A stretch of DNA of 64,000 bases from Calliopum simillimum. Taxonomy: Eukaryota; Arthropoda; Insecta; Diptera; Lauxaniidae. Shown here in pieces: positions 42,180 to 53,925 of the stretch. Location of the stretch: assembly GCA_951812925.1 (NCBI GenBank), contig OX638368.1:19097187-19161186 (forward strand). The letters are read 5' to 3'. A model generated the notes under the pieces. It did no database searches, was not told the origin of the DNA, and was given only the letters and a program-made list of their open reading frames with translations. Position 1 is the stretch's first letter. The number at the start of each line of letters is the position of its first letter. Position numbers and translations under genes: made by a program.

Positions 42180-42840
42180 GTTTTTGATATTTTAGGTTTC
42201 AATATTTCAAAAACTAAGTGATAGAGTAGTTCTGCGACCAGATTCAAATTCACCTCTAATAAAAACATCGAAAATGACTATTTGTGTTTTGTTTTGTTGT
42301 GCTTTTTAACAAATGTACCGTTTTTCGACCTTTTTCAAACAGTAGTCGATGAACTTTTTTTCAAAACTTTTTTGTCTTATTTAGTAAGTGCTCAGGAGTA
42401 ATTTGACACCTTTTTTTTTAGTTCACAACAGTTCGTTTTGAATTTTTTCCTACCTGGCATATTTAGATTTTAGTGTGCAAACTACCAAAAAAACACTCTT
42501 ATTTTCAAAAGGTTATAACTTTTTCTACGGCAGTTACATTTTTATGTTCTTAATATCAAATGATAGGGAAAAATCTGTAGAATAAAGTTTGCGGTTTACA
42601 TTTTTTTTTAGGCCTTTGTTTTCAAAATTTTGGTCTTTAAAAAAAAATGGTCAAACATTTTTTACTGAAAAATCACTTTACCCGACTTAAAAAAAAAACT
42701 GTCGTTGGGATTTCAAAAATTCTTTTAAATTAGACATCAGCGTAAGTTCTTGAAGAAAATGAGATACCTCCCATCAAAATCCTATAGAAAACAGTTTTTT
42801 GCCTTAAATCGCGCGAATGTGCAATGTATTTTAAAATCCA
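42180..42840. repeat. Right arm of long inverted repeat inside the hAT element
   Basis: Inverse complement of 40630-41290 (landmarks AAAACATCGAAAATGACTAT, GGTTATAACTTTTTCTACGG and CATCAGCGTAAGTTCTTGAA). The two arms could form a long hairpin if transcribed. Confidence 0.85.
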
Positions 42841-43209
42841 TCTTAGTTGATAGACAATTCACTGTCTGTAACAGATACTCAGTAGTTTTTGACGGACCTT
42901 CCAAGTGCAAGCTTGATTTGAGAGGTTCATATTGTTCTTAAGTTTTAATAAAAAGCCACCGCGTCAAAACGGATGAAAAAATTAAGTGGATTCCTACTGA
43001 AAAATATTGCCGAAAATCCTTAAATCTTTCCTAACTCACATTTACTATAGTAAAAAATGAAAGCTGCTAATAAATGGTTAATATCAAATACTAACACAAA
43101 TCCTCAAAAATTCCTCAAATAAAAATGCCTCAAGAATTCCTTAAGCGGATTCTGAATTCCTCCGATTTTGAGGAATTAACCACATTTTGGCAACACTGAC
43201 CCACCATCA

Positions 43210-43706
43210 CATAACGAACGAAACTTCCTGCTGTCGTGAAACACTAAATGATCCCGGCTGACTTTTAAAGCCAACAAAACTTGAGTGGGTGTTTATGATA
43301 GAGAGAGAGTGAAGTTAGTTGGATTGGGTTTGTTTTAAAGGACTAACTTTTCAAGTACGTTGCGGATAAGGCGTTCATGGGTCAGAGGGTAAACGCAGGT
43401 AGCTTAAAAGTTTTAAAGTTTTCATTTTCACTATATAATCTTTAAAGTAATAAAATAAGAGGCTTTGTGCTGCTTCATAAAAATATATAGGAAGTAACAC
43501 TTCAAGTGTTAGATAATACAACTCTTTCATTTTAGTCAAAAAAAAAAGAAGTCTGCGTAAGCTCAAAGAATTTTGTACCTTTTTTTTTGATTTCCACAAA
43601 TTGTAATACTTTCGCATTACACTCTTTGTGGAAAAATTCTAACAGAGCCGTCCAAATAAAGACAAGAACAAAAATATTTTAACATTTGCCGAAAACTAAT
43701 TATAGC
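43210..43706. other. AT-rich DNA, no recognised gene
   Basis: Short GAGAGAGA run at 43299; otherwise nothing supported. Confidence 0.5.
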
Positions 43707-43944
43707 AATGGTAACAGCATTTTCATTTCAAAAAAATGTTGCATAATTTTAGGACAGTTTTTTTGGATTGCATTATCCTTGAATTTCATAATGCCAAACT
43801 ACAAAATATCGACAATGCATAGCAATCAGCGTATCAGTAACAGAATTGATGCTCTAACAAATTATTGACTTTATAAATAATACGGTAAATAATTAATAAA
43901 AAGTAAAAAAGTTCCTAAAATTATGCAACATTTTCTACATGAAA
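43707..43944. mobile_element. MITE family M, copy 1
   Basis: The ends form an inverted repeat: AATGTTGCATAATTTTAGGA at the left and TCCTAAAATTATGCAACATT at the right, extending outward with a diverged GCAATGGTAACAGCATTTTC. The internal sequence (TGCATTATCCTTGAATTTCA, ATGCCAAACTACAAAATATC) matches copy 2 at 44669. Non-coding. Confidence 0.8.
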
Positions 43945-44668
43945 CGTTTAGAGAAAGCTTCGGATAAGGCTGAAATAGCAATACGATACATATAGTGAGA
44001 ATTTTCGATATTTTTTTTTTTTTTTTTTAATTTATAAATTAAATTTTAATAATTTGTTAAATAAAATTTTAACAAAAGCACAAAAAACATTTTTCATACA
44101 GACCACAAAAAAATTTAGCGCTCTTCCGACCACCAATTTATAGAATGTTTAAAAATAATGACATTTGCGAAAAAATTTCCTTCTTCAGTTATGTATATTG
44201 TTGGCAAGAAAACCATTTACAAGATTATAAACAATTTTTAAAGCACCCACAAGCGTATCATAAAAAATGCCGCCATTAAAACGATGCTTTTAGAGTTTAT
44301 TACAAACATTTTTTTTTTTTTTTCGAAGACATTTTTGTGTCTCTTTTAACATTAACACCAATAGAGAATTACTTTATTTATAGGAAAGCACGTAGTGGCC
44401 CATGGGGAAATACATAGGTCATTAGTAAGTGGAAAGAATGATAGATAGTACGTTAATAGAGTTTGGCATATTAGCAATCAGGAAATTGAAACTACAAGAA
44501 AAAGTAAAGTTGTTTCATTTGTTGTAAGAAAGAGCGAAATTAAAAATTAAGCAAATTTTTCATGCAATAGCGCAGCTTTAATAATATCAACTCAAGTAAT
44601 ATTCAACGAGAAATTGATGTATGAAACAAATTTCTGTGAATAGAATAAGTTTGGTTATAGTAAGGTAA
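43945..44668. other. AT-rich DNA between two MITE copies
   Basis: Poly-T tracts at 44012 and 44310; no recognised gene. Confidence 0.5.
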
Positions 44669-44936
44669 GTTGCATTACAGTTGCAATAGCATTTTTGGAG
44701 AAAAAAAATGTCACATAATTTTAGGAGCTTATTTTTTTACTGTATTATGCTTGAATTCCATAACGCCAAATTACAAAAAGTTGACAATGTTAACATAGCA
44801 AGCAGTAACAGAGTTGCTGCTCTAATAAATATTGCTCCAAATAAATGAATTAGTAAATATAATAAATTGTAAAAAAAAAAAAAAAATCCTAAAATTATGC
44901 AACATTTTCTTCACGAAAATGCAGTCGCAATGCAAC
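44669..44936. mobile_element. MITE family M, copy 2
   Basis: About 268 bp. Outer ends GTTGCATTACAGTTGCAATA and (inverse) GTTGCATTGCGACTGCATTT pair for some 50 bases, down to the shared CATAATTTTAGGA. The body is similar to copy 1. No clear target-site duplication, so the superfamily is open. Confidence 0.8.
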
Positions 44937-45255
44937 GAAACAAATAAAAAGGAAACAAATTAAAAAATTACGAAATATTCTAAAAAAATTCACACGTATT
45001 CCTCAGACAGTTCTAAGCATTTTTTGCCTTTTACACTTTTTTCGTAAGATGCTTTGCTTTTGAGTAAAAAATCGTTTTTCTGACCGCTTAATTAAAAAAC
45101 GTAATCAAAATGATGCATATATCATTTTTAAGAGACCTTCTCATTTTTTAGCCGGTTTCGGGATGAATCTAAATTCCGACCCTATCTAATATATACAAAT
45201 AAAACAACGAAAGTAAACTCGAAAAAATTTTTCGACTAACCGATTTGTATACCAA
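44937..45255. other. AT-rich spacer
   Basis: No recognised feature before the TATACCC-type repeat. Confidence 0.5.
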
Positions 45256-45264
45256 AGATTTTTT

Positions 45265-45905
45265 ATACCCTACACCCACTTATACTTTGTGCTTCCGTTT
45301 TTTAACACAGAGAAGGAGGCGTGGCAGGTACAGAAAAGTATATATTTGTGATCAGCGTTACCTCCTGAATCGATATAGCCATACCTGTCTGGCTGGCTGT
45401 CCGTGGAAACATTTTTTACGGGAAAACTTAGCGAGATAGTTAGATGAAATTTGGTACAGTGGCTTCGTTGTAAAAGTTAGCTCTTGGGATTGAAAATGAG
45501 CAAAAACGGTCTACGGACACGCCTACCGCCCATACAAAAAATATATTCAAAACGCTAAAGTAAGATCATTATTTGCGATAACGCATGCAAAATATACAAA
45601 AATAAAGATAGTAAATACAAGCTCTGAGAAAAAACTAAATGAATTCAGAAAAGAGGGCGTGGCACTTTCCTTATAAGCAAACTTTTCAAAATGCTATACT
45701 GAAAGCGTTTTTTGACACCAAAAACAGTAAATGAAGACTCTGAGCAAAAACTGGGTGAGCACGGACAAGAGGGCGTGGCACCTCCCGTATTGCTAAGCAA
45801 ATGTTTCAAAATGCTATGCGTTTTTTGAGTTTATCGAACCAAATTTCACTCAAATAGTAAAGACAGTAAAAGCAAGCCTTGAGCAAAAACTAAACAAACT
45901 CGGGC
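45265..45905 (+). mobile_element. Dispersed TATACCC-type repeat, copy b
   Basis: Begins TATACCCTACACCCACTTAT, continues with GTGATCAGCGTTACCTCCTG, GTCTGGCTGGCTGTC and GGACACGCCTACCGCCCATA. Two to three tandem units then carry AGAGGGCGTGGCAC boxes near 45653 and 45769. The shorter spacing (about 116) points to an internal deletion relative to the 141-bp unit of copy a. Confidence 0.75.
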
Positions 45906-46340
45906 TTAGAAAAAAAAACGAAAATTTCTTTAGAACTCTTCAAGCACCATCCAAATTTGTAATCAGAACTTTTTTTCGCAAGAAACTTTTTTATAAAAAA
46001 ATTTTTTACGAAAAAAAAAATTAAAAATAAAATAATATAAGAACTCCAGAACTCTTTCTTGTGAGCTCAAAAATGTTATCAGAACTCCTCTACGTGAAAA
46101 ATATGGTGCTGAGCAAAAAACGGTACACATCCTAATTTTGGTCCAATTTCGCAGAACAGAACTCCAGAACTATTCCCAACGGAAATAGAATTCCAAAAAA
46201 ATTTTCGGTTTTCGAAAATTATGGAACCAACTTCACATGAGTCTTTATAAGCCTACAGACAGAAACAGTGATTCTTCATGGAAAAAAAGGTAAACTGTTT
46301 CTTTAAAAGATGATGGAAAAAAGTCGCAAAATATTCAATA
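45906..46340. other. AT-rich spacer
   Basis: No recognised gene; repeated CAGAACTC phrases at 45977, 46047 and 46080. Confidence 0.5.
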
Positions 46341-46503
46341 CGTAGGTTGCCTTTTATATTTCGGGATTGGGCAACACTAATGTCAATAGCTAAAATCTGG
46401 CAACACCATAATAAAGTTTGACATTTTTTAGCATAAGCGTACTCACAACGTTTTGATGTACAAGTGCTATTTGTTTTGTTTACAGTGAGTTAAGAAAATC
46501 AAT

Positions 46504-46890
46504 TTGGCCAAAAATTGGAAATTTCAAGAGAAAGTTTTCGTTCGATTATTTTTCACAACTTCAACGTGGATTATCTCAACAACATGCATCGATAAACTTA
46601 ATTCAATTTTTGGCGATGAAGCTCCATCAAGGACCAGTGTTTATCGATGGTATGGTGAATTCAACCGAGGTCGGAGTTCACTCCAAGACGAATTTCGTGA
46701 AGGTCGTCCAAAATCAGTTGTTGTTCCGGAAACCATTGATGCTGTGCGCCAACTGATATTGCAAGATCGTCATGTGACCTATCGTGAGATTGAGACAACC
46801 TTAGGCGTTAGTGGGACCAGCATACATTCAATATTGCATGAACACCTGGCCGTAAAAAAGCTTTGTTCTCGTTGGAAACCCCATAATTTA
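46504..46890 (+). pseudogene. Mariner transposase N-terminal fragment
   Basis: The frame reads through CIDKLNSIFGDEAPSRTSVY, RWYGEFNRGRSSLQDEFREG and ILQDRHVTYREIETTLGVSG, then HSILHEHLAVKKLCSRW and PHNL: the paired helix-turn-helix DNA-binding half of a mariner (SETMAR-type HTH_48) transposase. Near codon 18 the plus-one frame gives QLQRGLSQQ, the expected family sequence, where the open frame gives a different reading (TTSTWIISTT). So two compensating frameshifts hide in an apparently open frame. No catalytic triad is present because the sequence ends at the nested MITE. Confidence 0.85.
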
Positions 46891-46903
46891 GCCATATTTT
46901 AAA

Positions 46904-47244
46904 CACCCAAAAAAATCTGTTGTAAAAGTGTAGCAAAATGCTGTATGTTTTACAGCATTTACTTTCATTTTTCATCCCATATCTTTTGCAGTTAATATTA
47001 CAGTTTTGTTGTACATTTGAGAAATTAGCTGTGAAAAATAAAATATTTGCTGTAGATTTCACAACAAAAAAAAATTTATATCGATAATTTTGACAAATTT
47101 CTGGTAGAAATTATTGCATTTGCTGTAAAATTAACAATTAATTGTAAATTCGATTATATTAACTTTTAAATTAGCAAATCCACAGATTGCTGTAAAATCC
47201 ACAACAAAACGTTGTTAAAACTACCGCAGCAATTTTTTTGGGTG
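46904..47244. mobile_element. MITE with CACCCAAAAAAAT ends nested in the mariner
   Basis: The left end CACCCAAAAAAATCTGTTGT and the inverse of the right end CACCCAAAAAAATTGCTGCG share 13 bases. The interior repeats GCTGTAAAAT/TTGCTGTA-like phrases. About 341 bp, non-coding. The flanking bases give no clear duplication. Sequence resembling the continuation of the mariner frame (TTATCAATGG) resumes directly after it. Confidence 0.65.
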
Positions 47245-47425
47245 AATTATCAATGGAAAAATTGATTTTCTTAACTCACTGTAAACAAAACAAATAGCAC
47301 TTGTGCATCAAAACGTTTTGAGTACGTTTATGCTAAAAAATGTCAAACTTTATTATGGTGTTGCCAGATTTTAGCTATTGACATTAGTGTTGTCCGATCC
47401 CGAAATATAAAAGGCAACCCTCGTA

Positions 47426-48654
47426 TATGGTAGAATATGTAATAAAGGACCTTTAGCCAAAAACTGATGGCTGAATTTATAAGTCCACAGACAGCAAGAC
47501 TTCAATCTGGATGCATGAAGAATTCTGCTCAAAGGGCTCCACGAAAATTAAGTAGCGCTCTTCGAGGGGTACGTCCTCATTTTACTAGATATAACCTTAA
47601 AAAAATTTGAAAACGAAGTCTAGCGCCTTTAATAAATTCATAAAAGGTGCTTAGTAAATTCGACATGGAAACCAAACAAGATTTTCTTATTCAAAAACAT
47701 TGAAACATCGAAAAAGGCACATTTTCTATTGGGAACCTAAAATTGGACACAACACAATACCTGCCTGCGCCAGCACAAGCCGAACGAATGAAAACCAAAC
47801 TGCAAAACACTTGGCATTTGATCAAATTATCACCAGGGGCCAAGTGGTAAATGTGGCTTTTAAAGTAAAATTTATATTGGTAAATTTTATACAAAAAAGC
47901 AGAAGGAAAGAAAGCTCTATTAAAATAAGTTTATTAAACATAAAAGAAGAAATGATGGTGTTGTTTTTACTTAAATTGCTTCCTATGCGATTCGGTGGTT
48001 TATGATTTTTCTGTGCAAGACACAAAAAAAACGAAGCTTTAAAATGTCTTCAATACAAATTCCGTACATTTTCAGGCACATTCTATAAAATGACCTCAAT
48101 TTTGGTCACTTAATTTATGCAACGATTGCCAAAAACAAAACGAAAAAAAAAAGTGCTTTCGCCATTCATTCTCCTCAACACATGGACGAGATGTTTGTAG
48201 GTACTGTGCCGCAATGCATTGTGCTGGCTTGGATTGGCGCAACATGGATTGTGTTGCACCAAATGAAAATAAATTTATTTTTGTTCCAAATTTTTCGACA
48301 GCTACAGCAACAATTTTAATTAGTTCTTTATGTTATGTAAAAGGATATTTTTTATTTATTTTTTTGGTTTATTGGTTTTATGAGTATTTTTGACATAAGA
48401 GTATTGTTGCATAGTTTTGCAATATTTCATTAAAAATATGAAAAATGATTTCTTTCGATCGTACGTACCTTAATGAAATATTTTGATTTAATGCACAGTA
48501 GTATTATGGTTGCAAAAGAGGAATTTTTCGAAGACTAAATTTTAAAAATCAAATGATGCAGTTTATTAGAGAAATGATTCACCAAAATGGAAAATTACTT
48601 AGTTAGCTATGCCTAGCTACATCTTCTAAAAACAAAAAAAATTAAAGGTAGGAA
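47426..48654. other. AT-rich DNA, no recognised gene
   Basis: The longest frames (47691-48025, both strands) have no recognisable domain. Confidence 0.5.
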
Positions 48655-48985
48655 TCTACTCTTTCAATTTAAGTCAAAAAATTGTTTGCACAGGTGCGCC
48701 AATTGAAATACTCATCAGTTTTCTGAAAAAAGTCATATGATTTTCAATGCGAGTTTGCAATGTCAGTAGTTGTTGCATACCTTAGGGTTGAAGAATTTTA
48801 GTTCATTTTCTATGGGAGGTAGGCGTGTCTGCTAACGTATCATGAATTTTTCGTAACTATATCTCATCAAGCATGCGATATTTCGTTTTTATAGAAGTGC
48901 CCTTCTATTTTTTGCAAATAATGTATGAGGCCTTACTACTTTGCGATGTTATGCAGTATAACTGAAAAGTCATTAACAGAATTAA
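48655..48985 (-). repeat. Dispersed repeat R, copy 1
   Basis: The inverse complement of this segment matches 56605-56965 in order: AAATTCATGATACGTTAGCA, GACACGCCTACCTCCCATAG, AACCCTAAGGTATGCAACAA, GAAAATCATATGAC, then AATTGGCGCACCTG and TTTTTTGACTTAAATTGAAA. It shares the GACACGCCTACC phrase with the TATACCC-type repeats. Class unknown. Confidence 0.65.
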
Positions 48986-49052
48986 TATGGTGTTTTTTTT
49001 TAGTTCTATTTCAGCAAAAAGTTTAGGAATAAAGTATAAACTTATTTATATA

Positions 49053-50374
49053 CGAGGGGTCTAACAAAAGTTCGCTAAGTTGAATTGAAAAAACTTTTAA
49101 ATTTAATTTTTTAAATTTATAACTTTATTCTTCATCTATTTGTATTTTTTCAACGTAATCGCCATTTATTTTGATACATTTTTGAAGTCGATAAATCCAT
49201 CTTGAAAAACAGTCTTCAAAATCGGCTTTTTGCAGTTTTGCAATTTCATCATTAACCGCATATATTATCTCCTCATTGCTGTTGAAGACTCTTCCTCTCA
49301 AATTTTTTTTATTTTTGGAAACAACCAGAAGTCACAAGGCGCTAGACCTGAGGAATAAGGTGCTGGACGAATTTCTTCGATGCCTGAAAGCGCAATAAAA
49401 TCTGTCATTTTTTCAGCAGTGTACGCTGGCGCATTATCGTGATGTAGAAAGTAGCGTCGTAGCTCCTTTCTTTGTCGTTTTCCCAATAAATTTTGGAAAA
49501 CTTCTGGTAAGCAGGTTTCATTATACCATTTAGCAGTAACCACCTGACCGTTTTCCAAAGGAATAGCAGCTACAACTTTCTCTCTGGTGAAGTAAACTGA
49601 CATCATTACTTTTGTTGCTGACTTTATTTTGCTTTACTTTAACAGGTGGACTTGCACCTTCAGGGCTCCATACCATGGATTGTTGTTTGGTTTCTGGGTC
49701 GTACGTCTAAAACCATGCTTCATCATTTGTTACTATTTTCTTGAAAGTGTTAGACTCTCAGTTTTTGTATTTTTAAAGAAAATACTTAGCAAAACGCTTA
49801 CGTGCCTCTTTTTGAGCATCATTTAAAATTCTAAAAACGCATCGTGCAGATTTCTTCGTGTATCCAAGATAATTTTTTAATTTTTGCGATACAGCCATGG
49901 CATTCAAGCCCAGTTCCTCAGCAATGATTTTCTGGGTCAATCTTGGATCTTCGTCAATTTAAGACTTCACCAGCGCTACACTTGCATAATTAGTCGAAGA
50001 TTTTGGGTAGCCTTCTCGAGGTTCGTCCTCCAAAGAAAAATGACTTGTCTGGAATCTTCGGAACCACTTTGAAGTAGTCACGAGGGATGGCGCATTAACT
50101 TCAAATGCTATTTGGCATTCACTAAATGTTTCCACAGGCTTGAGCTTACGTCGAAATCCAAAAAAAACGCAAACCGAATCTCTTGTTGCGTTGGCACTGA
50201 AATATCTGCTGACATTGTTTCACGAATTTTACGTTTTCTTCTCTCCATTTAAACCGATCATTTTGAAAATTAAAATGATATATCGTAAGACTATAACAAA
50301 CAATACGCAATTTTTTGATTTACTAAAAATTTATAACATGACACCAACTAAGCGATCTTTTGTTAGGCCCTACG
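49053..50374 (-). mobile_element. Full-length mariner element (1322 bp)
   Basis: TA flanks both ends (49051-49052 and 50375-50376). The left end CGAGGGGTCTAACAAAAGTT and the inverse of the right end CGTAGGGCCTAACAAAAGAT are terminal inverted repeats of about 30 bases. The length is typical of mariners. It encloses one decayed transposase gene on the minus strand. Confidence 0.9.
49140..50248 (-). pseudogene. Mariner transposase pseudogene (full span)
   Basis: Reads from MERRKRKIRETMSA through TTSKWFRRFQTSHFSLEDEP, REGYPKSS, LTQKIIAEELGLNAMAVSQK and LGYTKKSARCVF. The catalytic core shows VTNDEAWF (first Asp), YDPETKQQSMVW and HHDNAPAYTAEKM (second Asp), then YSSGLAPCDFWLFPKIKK where mariners have YSPDLAP. 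The third catalytic Asp has become Gly. A tail (NLRGRVFNSNEEIIYAVNDE, WIYRLQKCIKINGDYVEK) follows after a one-base frameshift near 49300. There are stops after the first-Asp motif (AWF*) and near VALVKS. The gene is inactive, but every domain is still traceable. Confidence 0.9.
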
Positions 50375-50376
50375 TA

Positions 50377-52288
50377 CTTATGTATTCCAATTTTTTTATA
50401 TAATTCATAAATTTTTTTCTATTGTCGTACGCTCTTTTTGTGCTATGAGGGTTATGTTGTATTTCGTCATAATGAGACGACTTTACTTGAATAGAATTGG
50501 TTGAAAGATTTAGATGTGTTTGATTTTGCTGTATTGTGTATTTGTTAAAATATAAGTTATTTCAATTATAAAATGTGTGTTTTCATTTATTTTAGAAACA
50601 AAAAGACTTAAGTCTAGTTTTTGAAAAGTAGTGTTCAAGCCCAGTGGTATAAGAAAGTGTTTTAAGTTACAAAAGAAAGGGAAAGAGTGTGTAAAAATGG
50701 TTTAAATACTTTCATATAAACTTCTATATAAATTTTATACAAAAAAAGTATAAAAGATTTTTATACAGTGATACAATAAAATTTAAACGAAAATTGTGTT
50801 TATACTTTATGTGTATACATTTTATACGATCAAGCATAAACGGTTTTTATACAAAATTGAAGCATAGATTTTATACCAAGTTTGGTATGGATCTGTATTC
50901 ATGCCAATTTGGTTTGAATTTGATACCCAAACTTTTTGCTGTGTAGGCATTGGTAAAAGCCAAGCATCTTTTAAATATGAAATTTCCTAAACTATAAAAT
51001 TGTCCACCTTAATTTTTAGGTAAAATACCTAAAACATTAGCGTGATATTTGCAAGAAATGGATTTTTTCAAATTGAATAACTTTTAAAGCGAAATCATTT
51101 TGTTCGGATTTATTTTGCATGTATAAAAAAATATAGTTCCGGTGATAAAAATTTAATTGGAATTATTTCGCAGAAAAATTTAATTTTCCTGGGGCCCACC
51201 CCACCGATGGCGAGATTTAAAAACTAAATTTGATGTTATAATTGTCATTCATTGTTTTGAAATTAAATTTAAGTTATGTGACGTTTTACTCACAATTATG
51301 TGAAACAAATGTATGTACTAGTCAAGCCGTTTTGTATGTCAATCAAAATAAAAAGAAGGTTGATTGTAAAATTAGATTTATTCGTTGACTTTTCTAATTT
51401 TGCGCAATTGTGTGGTTTATTGTTCACGCACACATTGAACGCATTAGTTGCTGCAATTCCTGAGAGGACAATTTGGGACAAAATACGTACGACACAATAA
51501 TTTTACTAATGCTAGCGTGTTTTTTGAAGCGATAAAATGTTAATTACTGCTGCGACGTCATATTGCTGCGTACATCCTTTCAAAAATGGGCAAAAAATTA
51601 GCATAGCATACATTTAGGTGCAGCACATGTGAGCATGCAGACTTTCAAAGAAATTTGCATAAATCAAACACAAAATGTTTTTGTGAGAGTTTAGGCGACA
51701 GAAATTAGAACTCTCTGCTGTACAATTTATATTACAATTTGTAACCGAATCAAGCATGTAAAAGTAATGTCGTAATGTAAATTGGATGACATTTTGTTCG
51801 AAATGAAAAAATTTCGGCTGTTTCCACGGAAAGTATATTTGAAGGTGTATTGTATGACGTCAAGTTGGAAAAAGTTGTATCGTTTAAATGACCACCTCTT
51901 TATAGGCTTTTCGAGGAAATTAAATATAAAAGGTTTAGTGATTACGTTGAGAAGAATAACCTACTAGAGAGAAATCAACTAAGTAAAAAAAAAGTTCGCG
52001 CAGCATTTTTCATAAGGATTTTTTCTCCTACACTAAAATTCTTCCTTTTTTTTTGTGTGAAAGTGGTTAACATTTGTATACCATTTACCAAAACTTTAGA
52101 AATAACGTACAGCCTCATGCATATAAACATATGTATGTATGTACATGTTTACATAATTCCACGAGTATAAGTTCAACAGTTTTGACATTTACCCCAAGTT
52201 TATGCTTACACTGCCTGCATATGTGTTTGGAGTCCCAGTTGAAAAAATAGCCGTTTCTCTACATACAGGCCGTATTTATAAACGTCAG
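50377..52288. other. AT-rich DNA with a TTTTATAC-rich stretch
   Basis: Around 50700-50945 the phrase TTTTATAC and its complement recur many times and the stretch ends TTTTTGCTGTGTAGGC. This may be an old TIR element, but I could not define its ends. No gene recognised elsewhere. Confidence 0.5.
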
Positions 52289-52345
52289 TTGCTTTGTATT
52301 GCAACAGCATTTGCATGCACAAAATGTTGCATAATTGAAGGATTT
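52289..52345. mobile_element. MITE family M, fragment
   Basis: Matches the left end of the M copies at 43707 and 44669 (GTTGC...TTGCAACAGCATTTGCATG, then AAAATGTTGCATAATTGAAG GA). The rest of the element is missing. Confidence 0.6.
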
Positions 52346-52419
52346 TTTTTACTACTTATTGAGTAATATTACAACCCAGCTAACCATTTTCGGAGCACTC
52401 AAAATTATAAGTTCGAAAT

Positions 52420-53295
52420 GACGCATAAATAGGCAACCAAAATCAGTTCAGTCGCTATTCCTATGCCTAAATCTCAACATATTTGTTTGATTTCGTTTGT
52501 TTTTTTGTTGGAAAGGTTGTGAGGAGTAGCACTGCACAGGATATTTTTTTTAAGTGGGCGGTGCCACGCCCATTAACGGAATAAACGCTCTCACGGCTAA
52601 GCCGCTGCATCGATTTTTATGAAATTTGATATGGAGATAGGGTTAACACTTATGAACGATAACATGACAATTATGTTTATAAGTGGACGGTGCCACGCCC
52701 CTTAATGGAAAAAATGCTCTCACGGCTAAATCACTGCATCAATATTTGTTAAAATTGGTATGTAGACGGGGTTAGCACTTCGGAACGATAACATGATCAT
52801 TATGTTTATAAGTGGGCGGTGCCAAGATGGAAAAAAAGCTCTTACGGCTAAAGGATTGCACCGATTTTAATGAAATTCAAAGAAACGAAGGATATTTAAA
52901 GTTTTTCGCTGACAGTGCTAAGCTGCTGCATCGATTTTTATAGAACTCTGTAGTGAGATAGACTTAACCCCAAGGAAGGCTAATAAAAAGTTGATAATTT
53001 TTAGATGAGAGCGCCACGCCCGTAAATGAAATACACGCTATCGCAGCGAAACTGCTGCATTAAATTGAATGTCACTTGGAATAGCGGTAGATTTAACCCT
53101 AATGATATACTTAAATTAAAAACATTTTATGTTTTATTGCACCCCCAAGGAAGGATATTAAAAGTATTTGTTTCATAGTAAGCAGTTCCAAGCTTCTTAA
53201 AAGAAAATATGCAGTTATTGTAAGTAAATATAGTTCCATAGTCTCTATAAAGTCAAATTGACTTGATCGAATTTTGGCCGCAAGGCGAACTCTAG
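52420..53295 (+). mobile_element. Helitron-like family H2, long copy with tandem GC-box units
   Basis: Starts with a diverged H2 head (TAAATAGGCAACCAAAATCA GTTCAG) and ends GGCGAACTCTAG|T with the H2 hairpin just inside. Between them are three tandem units of about 128 bases, each with AAGTGGGCGGTGCCACGCCC and CACGGCTAAGCCGCTGCATC, then more diverged units (GCCACGCCCGTAAATG, AAACTGCTGCATTA). The complete copy at 14646 has a single unit, so internal copy number varies. Confidence 0.8.
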
Positions 53296-53403
53296 TATTT
53301 AGAAACCTTTTCGAGTAAGCTCACAAAATAGTTTGTCTCATAAGTGGTGTATAGATCTTTGTTTTTATATGGACTTCAAAGTTATATGTCCAAAATGTCA
53401 CAT

Positions 53404-53925
53404 CTATAGGAAAATGTGATGAAGAAAAAGACTCTTAACATGGTCCTTATTAAGAGCATTTATTGGCGGACCAATTTAAATGAAAAAGCGGCTCTTTCCA
53501 GAATGTTTTTTCGTTTAATTTCTGAGCTTTTAAAAAACTTTTCAGGAGTGTAAAAGCTTCGAAAAAAAAATCAGAAAAGAGTCTTTTATGACTTATAGGA
53601 AAATGTCAGGCAGAAGAGACTCGTTATATGGTAATTTTTAAGAACATTTACTGCCGGAGCAATTTCAATGAAAAAGTGGCTTTTGATAAACTCTTTAGGA
53701 AAATAAGAAAACAAGAAAAAAATCAGAAAAAAGTTTTTTATGACTTATAAGAAAATGTGAAAAGACACTTTATTAAGAGCACATACTGGCGGACCAATTT
53801 AGATGAAAAAGCGGTTCTTACCAGAGCGTTTTATCGTTTCATTCCTGGGCTTTTAATAAACTCTTTAGGAGTGTAAGAGCTTCGAAAAAAAAAAATCAGA
53901 AAAGAGCCTTTTATGCCTCATATGG
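53404..53925 (+). repeat. ~185-bp tandem repeat, three units
   Basis: Units begin CTATAGGAAAATGTGATG (53404), CTTATAGGAAAATGTCAGG (53592) and CTTATAAGAAAATGTGAAAA (53742). They share AAGAGCATTTATTGGCGGAC CAATTT, GAAAAAGCGGCTCTT and AAAAATCAGAAAAGAGTCTT. The middle unit has lost about 35 bases. Non-coding. Confidence 0.85.

Larger units (their letters stand above)
40343..43198. mobile_element. hAT-type element with perfect 8-bp target-site duplication (2856 bp)
   Basis: The ends are CAGTGTTGCCAA at the left and its inverse complement at the right. They are flanked by identical 8-mers ACCCACCA (40335-40342 and 43199-43206). CAGTG ends with an 8-bp duplication are the hAT signature. Inside the short TIRs are long inverted repeats of about 650-680 bases (about 40630-41290 with 42180-42840), enclosing an 0.9-kb centre with a broken minus-strand frame. 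No hAT dimerisation domain or DDE core was recognised, so this is probably non-autonomous. Confidence 0.9.
46341..47423. mobile_element. Mariner-derived element with ~165-bp inverted ends and a nested MITE
   Basis: TA flanks both ends. The left end CGTAGGTTGCCTTTTATATT and the right end's inverse CGAGGGTTGCCTTTTATATT begin inverted repeats of about 165 bases, much longer than typical mariner TIRs. They end at GTTAAGAAAATCAATTT. The left half encodes an N-terminal transposase piece. The C-terminal two thirds is missing and a separate MITE (46904-47244) lies in the centre. It is a deletion/foldback derivative. Confidence 0.8.
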
